A DNA stretch of 64,000 bases from Bacteroidales bacterium. Its GTDB lineage: Bacteria; Bacteroidota; Bacteroidia; Bacteroidales; Marinilabiliaceae. The position numbers and the translations under genes are program-made. Shown here piece after piece: positions 9,080-20,400 of the stretch. Where the stretch lies: the NCBI GenBank assembly GCA_024401395.1, contig JAKSLD010000012.1, positions 40,749 to 104,748 of the forward strand. Reading direction: 5' to 3'. Every line of letters starts with the position of its first letter. Position 1 is the first letter of the stretch. The notes below the pieces were generated by a model. It worked only from the letters and a program-made list of their open reading frames with translations, had not been told where the DNA came from and did no database searches.

Positions 9080-9255
9080 AAATATCTGATTACAGCAGGT
9101 CTTCTGACTCGTTCTATATGCAGATGCGCCTTCCCAACATTTAATGTCAGTGGCATAAATTGCATCCTCATCGTCTTTAGCGTTATTTCGCCCGACAAGA
9201 ACTCACAGCAGCGGGTACTGTCCAGGTCTTTCACCTGATTCCCTTTTAATCTCTA
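9080..9255 (-). ncRNA. Cobalamin (AdoCbl-class) riboswitch aptamer
   Basis: Reading the minus strand, the conserved elements occur in order: AAAAGGGAAtcaGGTGaaA, GACCtGgaCaGTaCCCGC, GCTGTGA, the invariant GCCACTG, TGGGAAGGCGC and the B12-box end GAGTCAGAAGACCTGC. Spacing between them matches Rfam-type cobalamin riboswitches. The aptamer ends about 150 bases before btuB. It should repress the btuB-btuG-DUF4465 operon when cobalamin is plentiful. Confidence 0.95.
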
Positions 9256-9288
9256 TCGTCGTTACGTAGAGAACTGTATTCACAGCCG

Positions 9289-9296
9289 CAAAATTA
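9289..9296 (-). promoter_or_regulatory. btuB: Promoter -7 box for the cobalamin operon (TAATTTTG)
   Basis: TAATTTTG matches TAnnTTTG, with TTGAAG about 20 bases further upstream as a -33 element. It is about 34 bases before the aptamer. Confidence 0.55.
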
Positions 9297-9330
9297 CTCT
9301 ATTTTGAACACTTCAACAACTTACTACTAC

Positions 9331-9372
9331 AAAAAAACAATCGGTATTCGGAACTACCCGAATACCGATTGT
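9331..9372 (-). terminator. Strong intrinsic terminator of the 9407-10078 gene
   Basis: A perfect 15-bp stem on the minus strand (ACAATCGGTATTCGG with CCGAATACCGATTGT) is followed by TTTTTTTG. It insulates the upstream barrel genes from the cobalamin promoter. Confidence 0.9.
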
Positions 9373-9406
9373 CTGAATTATTTATTAAATCTAAATCCTA
9401 ACTATA

Positions 9407-10078
9407 TTAGAATGTGAAGCTTGCTGAAATAAGGAACGAACCGTTCTTACTTGCAAACTCATCCTTAATATCTTGCTTGTCAAGCTTTACAAAACCAAGA
9501 TCATAATACAATGACACACCAAGATGGCTGCCTACGTGTGTGCCAAGACCAAGACGAACACCTGTATCGAAACGCTTGTAAAGTGGCTCCTCACCGTCAT
9601 CTCCTTCCTTGAAGATGTTCTTGTATGTAGCCTTAACATCGCTAGCAATACCTGCAACGCTTGTTGACGATTCTGTCTCAACCTCACCATTCAAACCCCA
9701 AGCCAAATATGGACCTGCTATGAAATCCAATGAAATAGGACCGAGTGGCATACGATAGCTAGCCTCAATAGGTACCTGAAGATAGTTCAACTTAACATCT
9801 GATTCTGATGTCATTGTTACTCCCATTGCCTCTTCCTCTATCTCAGCCTTTGCACCCCTCTGCGTAAAAACAATACTTGGCTGTATGTGCAAATTGCCAA
9901 TCAATTGCTTGTCAATCAAAAGACCTACATGGAAACCTGCCTTAGGATCGAGAGACTCTTTCTCTACGCGAAGCTTGTTGATATTAGCACCTGCTACAAC
10001 ACCCCAATGTGTCTCAGCTGAAGCTGCTACTGCCACAGCAAAAAGGGCAATAGCACAAATTAAACTCTTTACCTTCAT
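9407..10078 (-). CDS. PorT-family-like outer membrane beta-barrel protein
   Basis: 223 aa from the ATG at 10078 (MKVKSLICAIALFAVAVAASA, signal peptide). A TTG nine bases upstream gives a longer reading but is not needed. The mature part is a small barrel of the PorT/outer membrane beta-barrel group: HWGVVAGANINKL, GFHVGLLIDKQLIGNLHIQPSIVFTQRG, PLGPISLDFIAGPYLAWG, FDTGVRLGLGTHVGSHLGVSLYYD and terminal SFLISASFTF ending in Phe, the barrel-insertion signature. Function is unknown; such barrels are common and abundant in Bacteroidales. A strong terminator follows. The 372-bp upstream gap is filled with dispersed repeats. Confidence 0.85.
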   Translation of the reverse strand: MKVKSLICAIALFAVAVAASAETHWGVVAGANINKLRVEKESLDPKAGFHVGLLIDKQLIGNLHIQPSIVFTQRGAKAEIEEEAMGVTMTSESDVKLNYLQVPIEASYRMPLGPISLDFIAGPYLAWGLNGEVETESSTSVAGIASDVKATYKNIFKEGDDGEEPLYKRFDTGVRLGLGTHVGSHLGVSLYYDLGFVKLDKQDIKDEFASKNGSFLISASFTF

Positions 10079-10173
10079 TATTGTCAATTTATGTTTATCA
10101 ATAATCTGTTTTTCAGATTACTCTCTTATACTGACAACTTGCTCTTTTTGTTTCAATCTCTAATGCCTCTAAT

Positions 10174-10440
10174 AAAAAAATTGCGATGAACGACTACCCA
10201 CTTCGGACTCACAACCTACTCTCAAGCTACTCTCAAACTAAAAAAACTGCGAGCAAACTTATACTTCCAAGGGACTAGCGACTACCTTCTGACTACCATG
10301 CAACTTCTCTCAATTTACAAAAATTGCGAGCAAACTTATACTTCCAAGGGTATAGCAAGGGTATAGCTAGAGTCTAGCAACTATCTTCTAACTACCCTGT
10401 GACTGTCCTTGAATCGTTTCTTAGCACTCTCCGTAAATGG
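10174..10440 (+). repeat. Three-unit array of the dispersed repeat (R2-R4)
   Basis: Units begin at 10174 (AAAAAAATTGCGATGAACGAC), 10240 (AAAAAACTGCGAGCAAACTT) and about 10319 (AAAAATTGCGAGCAAACTTA). Each has the A-tract, TTGCGA core, usually CTTATACTTCCAAGGG, then TAGC(A/G)ACTACC(T)TCT phrases. Unit starts are 66 and 79 bases apart. The last unit ends in TTTCTTAGCACTC, matching TTTCTTAACACTC at the end of the array at 26752. It fills the gap between two genes; no ORF was seen. Confidence 0.85.
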
Positions 10441-10450
10441 GAATCTTGCA

Positions 10451-11383
10451 CTACTTGAAAATCACTTTTCCCCATGAGTTATGGGATGGGGCACTGTGCG
10501 ATTTACTCTTTGAGCCTTGCTTTAATGGTATCTTCACTCCAGCACGCAAACCAATATTTCGTAGATTAACCTTATCTATGACTCCCGACTCCATAAGGCT
10601 CTTATATGTCCTGTCTGTATTCAGCATGGCTCCATCATGATTCTTTGCCATGTCCGACAGACCTATCGAACTGTAAATGCCTCCGAATATATATATACTA
10701 GGTGTAATCTTTGCTACAACACTCACATCGTAGTACAATGAGAATCCTAACACTTTTGTCGCTATATCTCCCGTTGGGCGTGGCTTATCTATCGTAAAAC
10801 CATGATGCTCCAAATCGTGTATCGTCACATTCGTTTCTGGATAATAACCCGTGGTCTCGTACTCTCCATCCTTTACTTCATACTTTGTCTTAAATGGGAA
10901 ATACAACTTCATACCAGCTCCTGCAACAAGTGAGAGACTTGAGGTTAACGGCATTCTGAACAGAGCACCAAGAGGCATCTCAACGTTAATACAACGCTGT
11001 TGCTCTTCCCAGTTCTTCATAACAATGGTATACGTGAAGTCTTGCTTGTTGATTTCGTCATAGGTATCATACTTCAGGGTGCCATCCAATGATGCTGTAC
11101 TGTTACTCAACTGTACTCCAAGTCCTGCCGAGAAACCCCAGTAATTGCTCAGAAACTGGTTGTAATCAACATTAAATGAACCACCACCTCCAAGTTTTCT
11201 GTCTGAATCATTGCTCTTAAAGTATATTGAACTTAAACCTCCACTCAACGAACCGCTGATGTATTGATTTCCTCCAAACAATGGAGCGTTGCTCGTTTTA
11301 CCTCCAGTCCTCCATTGGGCATTGGCCATTTCTGGCGTGCCCAATAGTAAACCTATAACTAATATGCTTAATATCTTGTTCAT
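10451..11383 (-). CDS. Outer membrane beta-barrel protein next to the giant surface protein
   Basis: 310 aa with a clean signal peptide (MNKILSILVIGLLLGTPEMANAQ). Gly-rich alternating strands follow: YISGSLSGGLSSIYF, YWGFSAGLGVQL, PLGALFRMPLTSSLSLVAGAGMKLYFP, LGFSLYYDVSVVAKI and NIGLRAGVKIPL. The C-terminus is a polar tail SKSHSAPSHNSWGKVIFK. It begins 23 bases after the stop of the 3612-aa gene, so the two are almost certainly co-transcribed. A partner or anchoring role for the giant protein, as PorP/SprF-type proteins have for SprB-like adhesins, is possible, but the sequence does not itself look like PorP/SprF. Confidence 0.82.
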   Translation of the reverse strand: MNKILSILVIGLLLGTPEMANAQWRTGGKTSNAPLFGGNQYISGSLSGGLSSIYFKSNDSDRKLGGGGSFNVDYNQFLSNYWGFSAGLGVQLSNSTASLDGTLKYDTYDEINKQDFTYTIVMKNWEEQQRCINVEMPLGALFRMPLTSSLSLVAGAGMKLYFPFKTKYEVKDGEYETTGYYPETNVTIHDLEHHGFTIDKPRPTGDIATKVLGFSLYYDVSVVAKITPSIYIFGGIYSSIGLSDMAKNHDGAMLNTDRTYKSLMESGVIDKVNLRNIGLRAGVKIPLKQGSKSKSHSAPSHNSWGKVIFK

Positions 11384-11406
11384 CCTACTACTTTATTTTA
11401 CGTGGA

Positions 11407-14400
11407 TTACTCAACAAGGATCTTCACCGTCGCCTTCTTATTGCCTGATACTACCGATACTACATGGGCACCAGAAGAAGGTAGAACTACCTGATTTATA
11501 TGTTCTACTTTTTCTGACGAGTATACTACCGCAGATGACAGGCTATATATCCTTACAACCGCATTTTGCATCTCTGTTTCCGACAAACCTTCTACCACTA
11601 TAGAGAATGTCTCTCCTGTATGTATTGGATTTGGATTTACTGTTACGTTAAGAGCTGTAGTCTGTAGCTTATAAACTGCAGGCCCTATGATGTACTCCTT
11701 ACCATCTGTAGTCTTAACTATAACTTCATACGAACCATTCACTCCTCCTCGCTCACAATAGAACTGCTCGTTGGCTCCATTAATAATAGCGCCATCTCTA
11801 TACCACTGATATGATGTAAATAGATTTCCTGCATTGTCAACCACAAGAACATCATCCCACATAAGCTTGATGTACGATGCACTTAGACGTTCCATCTCTG
11901 GTTTTTCAGGGTTCTCTGGTTCTTCTTTTTCTTCAATCACAAATGAATATGTCTGAGCCTCATCGGAACCGTCCGACCAAATATAATTTGGTTTCAAAGT
12001 AACAGTCACAGTGTACGTGCCTGGCTCTGTAGCTTCTTTATCTCCGGAAATCTCATAGGCAGCATTCTCTGCAATCTTGATGCCGTGAGATTCGCCGTCG
12101 TATGGATAACTGATGCTTGTGACTACTGGCTTGTCAACCTTAGCTGGATTAATAGTCACTACAACAATCTTGGAATCATTGGTTCCATCCGACCACTTGA
12201 AGCCAGCTGTAAGTGTCAACTTTACCTCATATTTGCCTGCATTGGTCTGTACTCCACCTTCTACCTTGTACTCTGACTTCTCTGGAATGAGTGTGATAGG
12301 TTCTCCGGTGTAAGTAAATTCTCCTACAGTAGGTACTTCTACTGTCCCGTCGCCGATAGTAAAGGTTATTACTATATCTTCTGCAGTGCCATCCGACCAC
12401 AGGGTGTTGTCTTTATCTGTCAGTGATACTACCCTATCGTATGTCTTGCTCTCCGTTCCACTAGCATTCTCCTCTCCAACTACATATCCTTCTCCTGTTG
12501 GTATCTCAAACTTCTTCTCTGTTCCATCATAGATAAATGTTGTCTGTGGTGCCACTGGTATAGCAATTATGGCCTTGTCTATCACATTTGTAATCGTCAA
12601 CTCTTCTCTAGAATTGTCCGACCATATATGATTTGCATCTGGAACCAAAGACAATGTGTACTCTCCTGCATTCTTTCCTTCTGTATCTCCTGTTATTTCG
12701 TATGGACCAACTGGAATGTCGAACACATGAGTTTCTCCATTGTATGTGTACTTGCCAGGAACAAGTTCTGGCTTCTCTATAGGCATTGGAACTATAGATA
12801 CCTTATATGTCTTGGTATCTGTACCGCCACTGCTCCATGTATAACCGGAATTAAGTGTTACATATACTGTGTATTCGCCGACATTTGTCTGTATGCCGTC
12901 TACAACACTGTACAAACTGCTCGGCTGTACAAATACTATTGGAGCGCCTGTATATGTGTACGTAGCTTCTACTACTGGCTCGTCTACTGTGCCATCTGTA
13001 ATAGTAAATGTATATGTCAAGTCTTCTGTTGTTCCTGTAGCCCACTCATAATTGTTCTTGTCTGTAAGGGCAACTGTTCGTGTATAAACGCCGACCTCTG
13101 TCGCAGATGCATTTGTAGCTCCAACTTTGTAACGGTTTTCTGGATCTGCTGGCACAACAAACAGCTTTTCTGTTCCATCGTAGGCAAATGCATCGTCTGC
13201 AACTACAGGAACCTCAACTTTCTCCTTCGCTATGTTGAAGTCGTATGTCTTGTCTTCCGACTTGCCGTCTGACCAGACATAGTGCGCATCGTCATTCAAT
13301 GAAACATTTACCGTATGCTTGCCGGCTCCTGTCTGTATATTGCCTGTTACTGTATAGGCACTGTTGGCTGGAATGTTGTACGTCTTCTCGTTGCCGTCGT
13401 ATGTAAATTCGGTTTCGTCTTTTACTGGAACTGCTACTTGTATCTTGTTTATATAGAACTTATATGTCTCTGTAACAGATCCACTGCCGTCTGACCAGAC
13501 ATAATTGCTCTTTGGCGTTACCTTTACTGTGTACTCATCTGGTTCTGTTCCCTTTGTAACTCCCTCTATAGTATATCCTGAATTCTCTACAATATTGAAA
13601 TCAAATTCAGTACCATCGTACGTAAACTCAGTAACTGTTACCTCTGGCTTCGCAACCTGAGCTGGTTTTATAGTCACGTGTATTATCTCTGGGTCTGCTG
13701 AACCTCCTACCCAGGTATAACCTTCATTTAGTGTCAGCACTACATCATATTCTCCAGCGTCTGTCTGTACACCATCTGTTACTGTGTAGGCATCATTTTC
13801 AGGAACCAGAGTAATTGGCTGACCCGTATATGTATGCTCTGCCTCTACTGTCGGCTTTTCTACACTTCCAAGAGTAATCGTAAATGTTATGGTACGTGTC
13901 GCTTCTGCAAAACCGTCTGCCCAGGCATAGTTGACAAAATCACAAAGTATTACTGTCCTGTCGTATGTGCCTACCAATGTGCCTGTCGCATTCTCATCTC
14001 CTATGACGTACCTGCCTAGCTCATCTTGTGGAATCGCGAATGTCTTGGCATTGCCATCAAAGATGAATGATGTATACTCGGGTACTGGTACTGGAACTGG
14101 AATCTTCGCGATTATAAAATCGTACATCTTGGTGTCGTTCGTATTGTCGTTCCATATATAGTGTACATCATCCTTGAGTGATACACTGACTATATACTTG
14201 CCTGCATATTCCTGAACATTGTTGACAACATCATACGCATCATTATCAGGAATATTGTACGTCTTGTCGTTACCATCGTATGTGAACTCTGTTTCATCAG
14301 CAGCTGGAACATTGATTACTATGTGCTTAATCTTGAATGTCTCGTTTATATCTGCCGATGTATCGTCGCTCCATATATAGTTTGACTTAAGTGCTATGGT

Positions 14401-17400
14401 TACAGGATAGTCTGCTATCTCTGTACCCTTTGTCTCGCCTGTTATAGTATAGCCTTCATTCTCCGAAACATTGAAATTATACTCACTGCCATTCCAGATA
14501 AACTCTGTCTGAACAAATGTAGGCTTGTCTACCTTAGCAGGTAAAATTTCTACTTCGTATGTTAGCTGAGCTACAGAACCGCCTTCCCAAGTAAAACCGC
14601 TCTTAGGTGTAACTTTCACGGTATACTTACCGGCATCTTTACCTTCTCCGTTGATGATATCATACTCACTACCTGTCAGGAATACGATGGTAGAACCTGT
14701 ATAGGTATACTCGGTTTGTATAGTTGGCTCCTCAATAATTCCTGTACCAATCTTAAATACTATCGTCTTGTCTTCCGTAGTACCGTCAACCCACTCATAA
14801 TTTTCTGTATCATTGAGTGAAATTGTTCTAGGATAATCTCCTGTTTCAATAGCCGAAGCGTTTGAAGGTGCTACTGTATAGTTGCTGTTAGGATTAACTT
14901 CAAAAACATACTCTGTACTACCATCATATATAAAATGGGTCGTAGGTGCTGTCGGCAAATCAACCTTTGCTTTATTGATTGTAAATGTTATAGTCTTTGA
15001 AGCATCTGTACCATCTGTCCATACATAGTTGACATTGTCTTTCAATGTCACTACCCTGTCGTACGTCCCGGCATTGGTTGCTGTCGCATTTTCTGTACCG
15101 ATTGTGTACTTGTCGTTTTCTGTAACCTCCAAGTCTTTGACTGTGCCATCGTAGGTAAATGTCGATGTCACAGCACTAGGCAATGTCACTTCTGCACGAG
15201 CTATAGACCACTCTTGCTCTATATCGTCTCTTGATTCATCACTCCATGAGTAGTTGTCTCCAAGTTTTATTACTACCGTGTACGATCCGGCATCTGTACC
15301 CTTGTTACCTGAAATAGTATAACCTGAGGCATCTGAAGGACCAGGTACAGAGTATGTCTGTTCTGAACCTGTGTAGGTAAACGTCTGTGTGTGATCTATG
15401 GCTGGCTTCGCTATTTGCTTTCTGCCAATGCTGAATGTAGTAGTAAGTCCTGTCGCAGGCAACTCATAGTTGTCTACGTCAGCACCTTCAATAGATACTG
15501 CTGTTGCTACGTATCCGCTACCCGACTCTGTCTTATCTCCTGTTACTACTACCGTCACATTGTCTGTACCCTCCTTACCGGTTGCTGTCGCTGTAGGCTT
15601 ATGTGGATTGCCATCATAAACGAATGACGTATTCGACCATTCTATACCTATCGTCTTCTTCGCTATCGTAACTGAAATAGGTCCTGTAGATGCAACTCCA
15701 ACATAGTTGTCGTCTGTCGTCTCTACCTTATAGTATACCTCGTAATCTGAACCTGCATCCTTGCCAGTAGGTATCATGTCACTCCAACCGTCAATACCAT
15801 TGGTGCTGTAGTATATAGTACCTGTTGCACAGGTTCCTGCTGTTACTAGGTTCTGCGCAGTACCGTTGTATGTCAATGTATTTGCTACTGGAGCTGTTAC
15901 CGTAGGATTTGCTTCGGTAATTGTGAATGACATGTAAATATCTGCAGGCAACTTATAGTTCGCAGATGCTGTACCATCTAGAACAGCCTTTGCAGTGTAA
16001 CTACCCTTATTGGTCTGCTCTCCGCTTACCGTCACAGTCACATCATCTGTACCTGCCTTACCAGCGAAATCTAGTGTAGGCTTCTTTGGTGTACCATCGT
16101 AAATGAATGAAGTAGTTGTACCCCATGTCAATGTCAGCTCTTTCTGTGCTATAGCTGCTGATACATTTCCACCTGATTCCTCATTGTAATTGCTGTTGCC
16201 TTCTACTTTGTAGTATACTGTATAGGTATCAGCATCCTTGGCTTGTGGAATAGTCGTCATCCATGTACTGCCATCAAGACTGTATTTCAATGTACCGCCT
16301 GTAGTAGTTGCAGCTGTTGCTATAAGGTCTTGCATAGTGCCATCATAAACCAAGTCGGATGCTGCAACAGGCATAGTAACTGCTGGAGTAGCTTTCTTGA
16401 TTTCAAATGATACTGTATTGGTTGTTGGCAACTTATAGTTCGCAGATGCTGCCCCAGTCAGTGAACTGGCAGTAGCAGTGTATGTGCCTGCATCTGTATG
16501 CTCACCTGTGACGGTAACACCTACTTCGTCCGTACCATACTTGCCTGATAGCAATGCTGTAGGAATTTTCGAGGTGCCATCATACACGAATAATGTATTC
16601 TCCCAATTTAGAGTAAGTTCTTTCTTGTCTATCGTTACTACTATAGGACCACTCTTGACAATGTCATTGTAATTCGCACCACCAGTTACCTTATAATATA
16701 CATTGTATGTTCCTGCATTTGTAGCAGTAGGCACAGCGTCCGACCATGTCGTGCCGTTATTGATGCTATACTCTATAGTACCGGCAGATATCGTCGCTGG
16801 CATAACAAGTGTCTGTTCCTCACTATTATAGGTCAGACTCTTTGCTGTAGGAGCCGTTATCGTAATTGTAGCCTTGGTTATATCAAATGTCGTCTGGTCT
16901 GCACCAGCAGCGAACTTATAGTTCGAGGCATCTGCTCCCGACAGTGTAACATTTGTCGGATATGAGGAACCAACATTTATCTGCTCTCCATCAACAGTTA
17001 CCTCTACCTCGTCTCCTGTCTCTACTCCAGTAACTGTAGGTGATGGCTTGTGCGCAGACCCATCATATACAAATGTCTTTGTTCCCCAATCTATCGTAAG
17101 CTGCTTCTGCGCAATAGCAACATTCAATGTCTTCGCAGCTACATCTGCATAGTTGGAATTTCCTTCTACCTTGTAGTATACCGTATAATTCTGAGCTGCC
17201 TTTGCCTGTGGTATAGTGGTAGTCCAACTTTCTCCATCAATACTATACTTCAACGTACCTCCATTGGTAGAACCGGCTGTCGCAAGTAGTGCCTGATCGG
17301 TACCATTATATACCAACGATGTGGCAACTGTAGGTGCTGTTACGGTAGGTGTAGTCTTTCCTATCGAGAACTGTGTCGTCTTGGTCGCAGTCGACAACTG

Positions 17401-20400
17401 ATAGTTGGCCGACTTTGTCCCCTGCAGTGTCGCAGTAGCAGTGTATGTATCTGCCGCTGTACCTGATCCTTCAATGGAAAGTGATACGTAGCTCTTGTCA
17501 ACTGTCTCTACACCCGACAGTGTCGCAGTAGGTGTATGCGCCTGACCATCATAACCGAAGTTTGTCTCTCCCCATACTACCTCAATAGTCTTCTGGTCTA
17601 TCGTCACATTGATAGGACCTTCCACTTCTGTGCTGTTGTGATTTGCATCTCCGGCTATCTTGTAGTAAACGGTATAACTATTTGCTTCTGTACCTTGTGG
17701 TATCGATGCACTCCAACTTGTACCATTCAAACTGTACATCAACTCGCCACCGGTTGCACTGCCAGACTCAACCAAATTCTGAGCAGTAGCATTATATGTC
17801 AATGTCTTTGCAGTAGGCGCTTTCGTTAGAACTGGATCTATCGGAGTAATGTCAAACGATTGTGTTACAACCGATGGCAACTTGTAATTTGCTGCTGCAG
17901 CACCAGAGATAGATGCTGTAGCTGTGTAACCTGTACCAACTTCTGTTTTAGCTGTGGTAGCTGTTACTTGCACATCATCACTTCCCTCTACACCACTTAT
18001 CTCAACAGTCGGTATCTGTGCCAATCCTGTATATGGTAAAGTTGTCTCGCCCCAAGTGAGTGTAAGTTGCTTTGGCTCAATGGTTACAGACACGGAATTC
18101 TTTGCAACGTCATTGTAGTTCGCACCTCCCAATACCATATAGTATACTGTATATGTCTTTGCTACTTTACCTTGTGGTAGTGTTTTAACCCACGATGTTC
18201 CATCAAGACTATACTCTAAATCACCACCTGTTGTCGTTCCAGCCTCTATAAGTGTCTGATTAGCACCATTGTATGTAAGTGTCAACGCTGTAGGTGGCGT
18301 AACCGTAGCTGTAGCCTTGGTTATCTCAAATGACGTTGTTGCAGAAGCACTCTTGTAATTCGCTGTTTCTGCCACACTCCACTTAACATAATAAACTCCA
18401 AAATTTGACGGTATTTGACCGCTACTTGATGCCCCGTTAGCTACAGCGGTTTTTTGAGAGCATGCAGCATCAGTGAAATATTCTATAGTTTGCGCACCAT
18501 CTCCCTCATAACCTGATAATACAGGTGTTTTAGCCTCTGCACCATAAACCCAACTTTCCATTGATACTGAGAGAGTTAACTGTGCTTTTGCTATGGTAAC
18601 GGTGACTGGGGTTAGCGAAACGTCAATGTCGTTGTAGTTCTCTCCTCCGTCCAACTTGTAGTATACTTTATATGTACCGGCATCAGTTCCCGTTGGTAGT
18701 ATAGGACTCCAATCATCTGTACCGGTCAAACTGTATTGTATTGTTGTTCCTGTTGGCGACGTACCCGCAGTAACAAGTGTCTGTGCTAGAGCATTATAAA
18801 CAAGACCCGATACCGCCACTGGTGCTGTCATCGATGGCGTAGCTCGTGTAATATCGAATGTCGTCGTAACTTCGTCTGGCAACTTGTAATTCGATGCTTT
18901 TCCACCACTGAGTGATGCTGTTGCTTCATAACCCGTACCAACATTTATCTGTGCACCTGACACTTCGGCCTTTACATCGTCTGTTCCTATGATACCTGTT
19001 AGCGTCGCAACTGGAGCATGCGCCTGGGTATCATACGTAAAGGTCGATCCTGTCCATGTGAGCCCAAGCTCTTTCTGCGCTATAGTGACAGTGAACTCTA
19101 CTTCGTGAACTTTTCTGCTTGCACTAAAGACCTGAAGTTTCACTATATGGTCTCCTGCTTCTGTAGCCTTAGGCAAGGTCGTGTTATAAGAACCTCCGTC
19201 AAGGCTATACTTAAAGGTGACGCCTTTCTCTGGTGTAATTTCAGTGACAAGTTCATGAGCAGTGCCATCATAAACAAGGTCTTTCACTGCTACAGGAAGC
19301 ACAATATTAAACTGATAGTAAATGTTGTATATGTTATCTCCTTCACACTCTAGCGTCAATGGCTCATCTTTCGTGATGTACTGGTAACCTGGAATAAGAG
19401 CCTGCTCGACAACCACCACGTCACCAACTCTCTTGTCATCATAAATATCCTCGTCTTTAACATTGCTGTCGGTCTTCGTTCCGTCACTCAATATCTCTAG
19501 GTGACGTACGTGATATTTTGTCTCATCACCCTGCCATATAGCATATACAGGCAACGCCGCACCAACAAGGCTTTCCTTTATGTTTTCGCCAGCCAGATTC
19601 GTCACCTTGAGCGGATCGTTTACTCCCCACCCCATGAAGGTCATGCAACCTTTGGCCTTTATGCCTGTTGCGCTCAAGGATTTGAGGACAGCGTTTGTAC
19701 CTGGTACTTGTATGGTCGGTATATCTACTATATAGTCATCGCCAGTTCCTCCGTTGTTTGCCTTGTAGACTATCGAGCCTGCTGTGGATTTTATAACTTC
19801 GTAAGTAACAGTTGCTTTGTTGTTAGTTGTATTAGTCTCAACGTTATTGTTGCTATTGATGTTTGCTCTTACAGCATGCGAGACAGAAGCGGCTTCCTTT
19901 ATAGGGATAAACTTCAATATCAGTTTTCTTACCTCACCTCCAGACATAGTAGGTACTGTCCAGATGCCATTGGCAAATGTCTCATCCTCAAGTTCGGCTC
20001 CTACTATCTCGTAGCTGATGTTACCCTCCAAAATGTTTTCGGCAGTAAGCTGTGACTGATCGATGGTCACTACCACATTGTTGACCTTAGCGTCTGCTAC
20101 CTCGTTTTTGAGTGTAACGGTCAATGTCTGCTCATGACCTGTATAAATGCGGTTCTGGGTAATAGCGGCCTTGACTGAAACATCATTGCCACCCCAGCCA
20201 AAAATATCTACCTTGAAATTATCGAATCGGGTTACTACAACTTTTCTATAGTTCAAATTTTGTACTATTGGGGTTTTCGTTTCTGTTAGTGAATAAACTT
20301 CACCATTGTCCATTCCCTTGTCCACTTTTATCCAATATGTCGTACTGGTTCCGACAAATGGAATATTGTCAAAAGCAAATCGTCCGCCATTATTCGATTT

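Noticed and set aside
10451..11383. Assignment as PorP/SprF
   Set aside because: Position fits but I could not see the family's typical sequence features; kept as a generic barrel.
12628..13272. Cys-rich 214-aa open frame antisense to the giant gene
   Set aside because: Arises from the periodic codon pattern of the MBG-like repeats; similar frames recur along the array.
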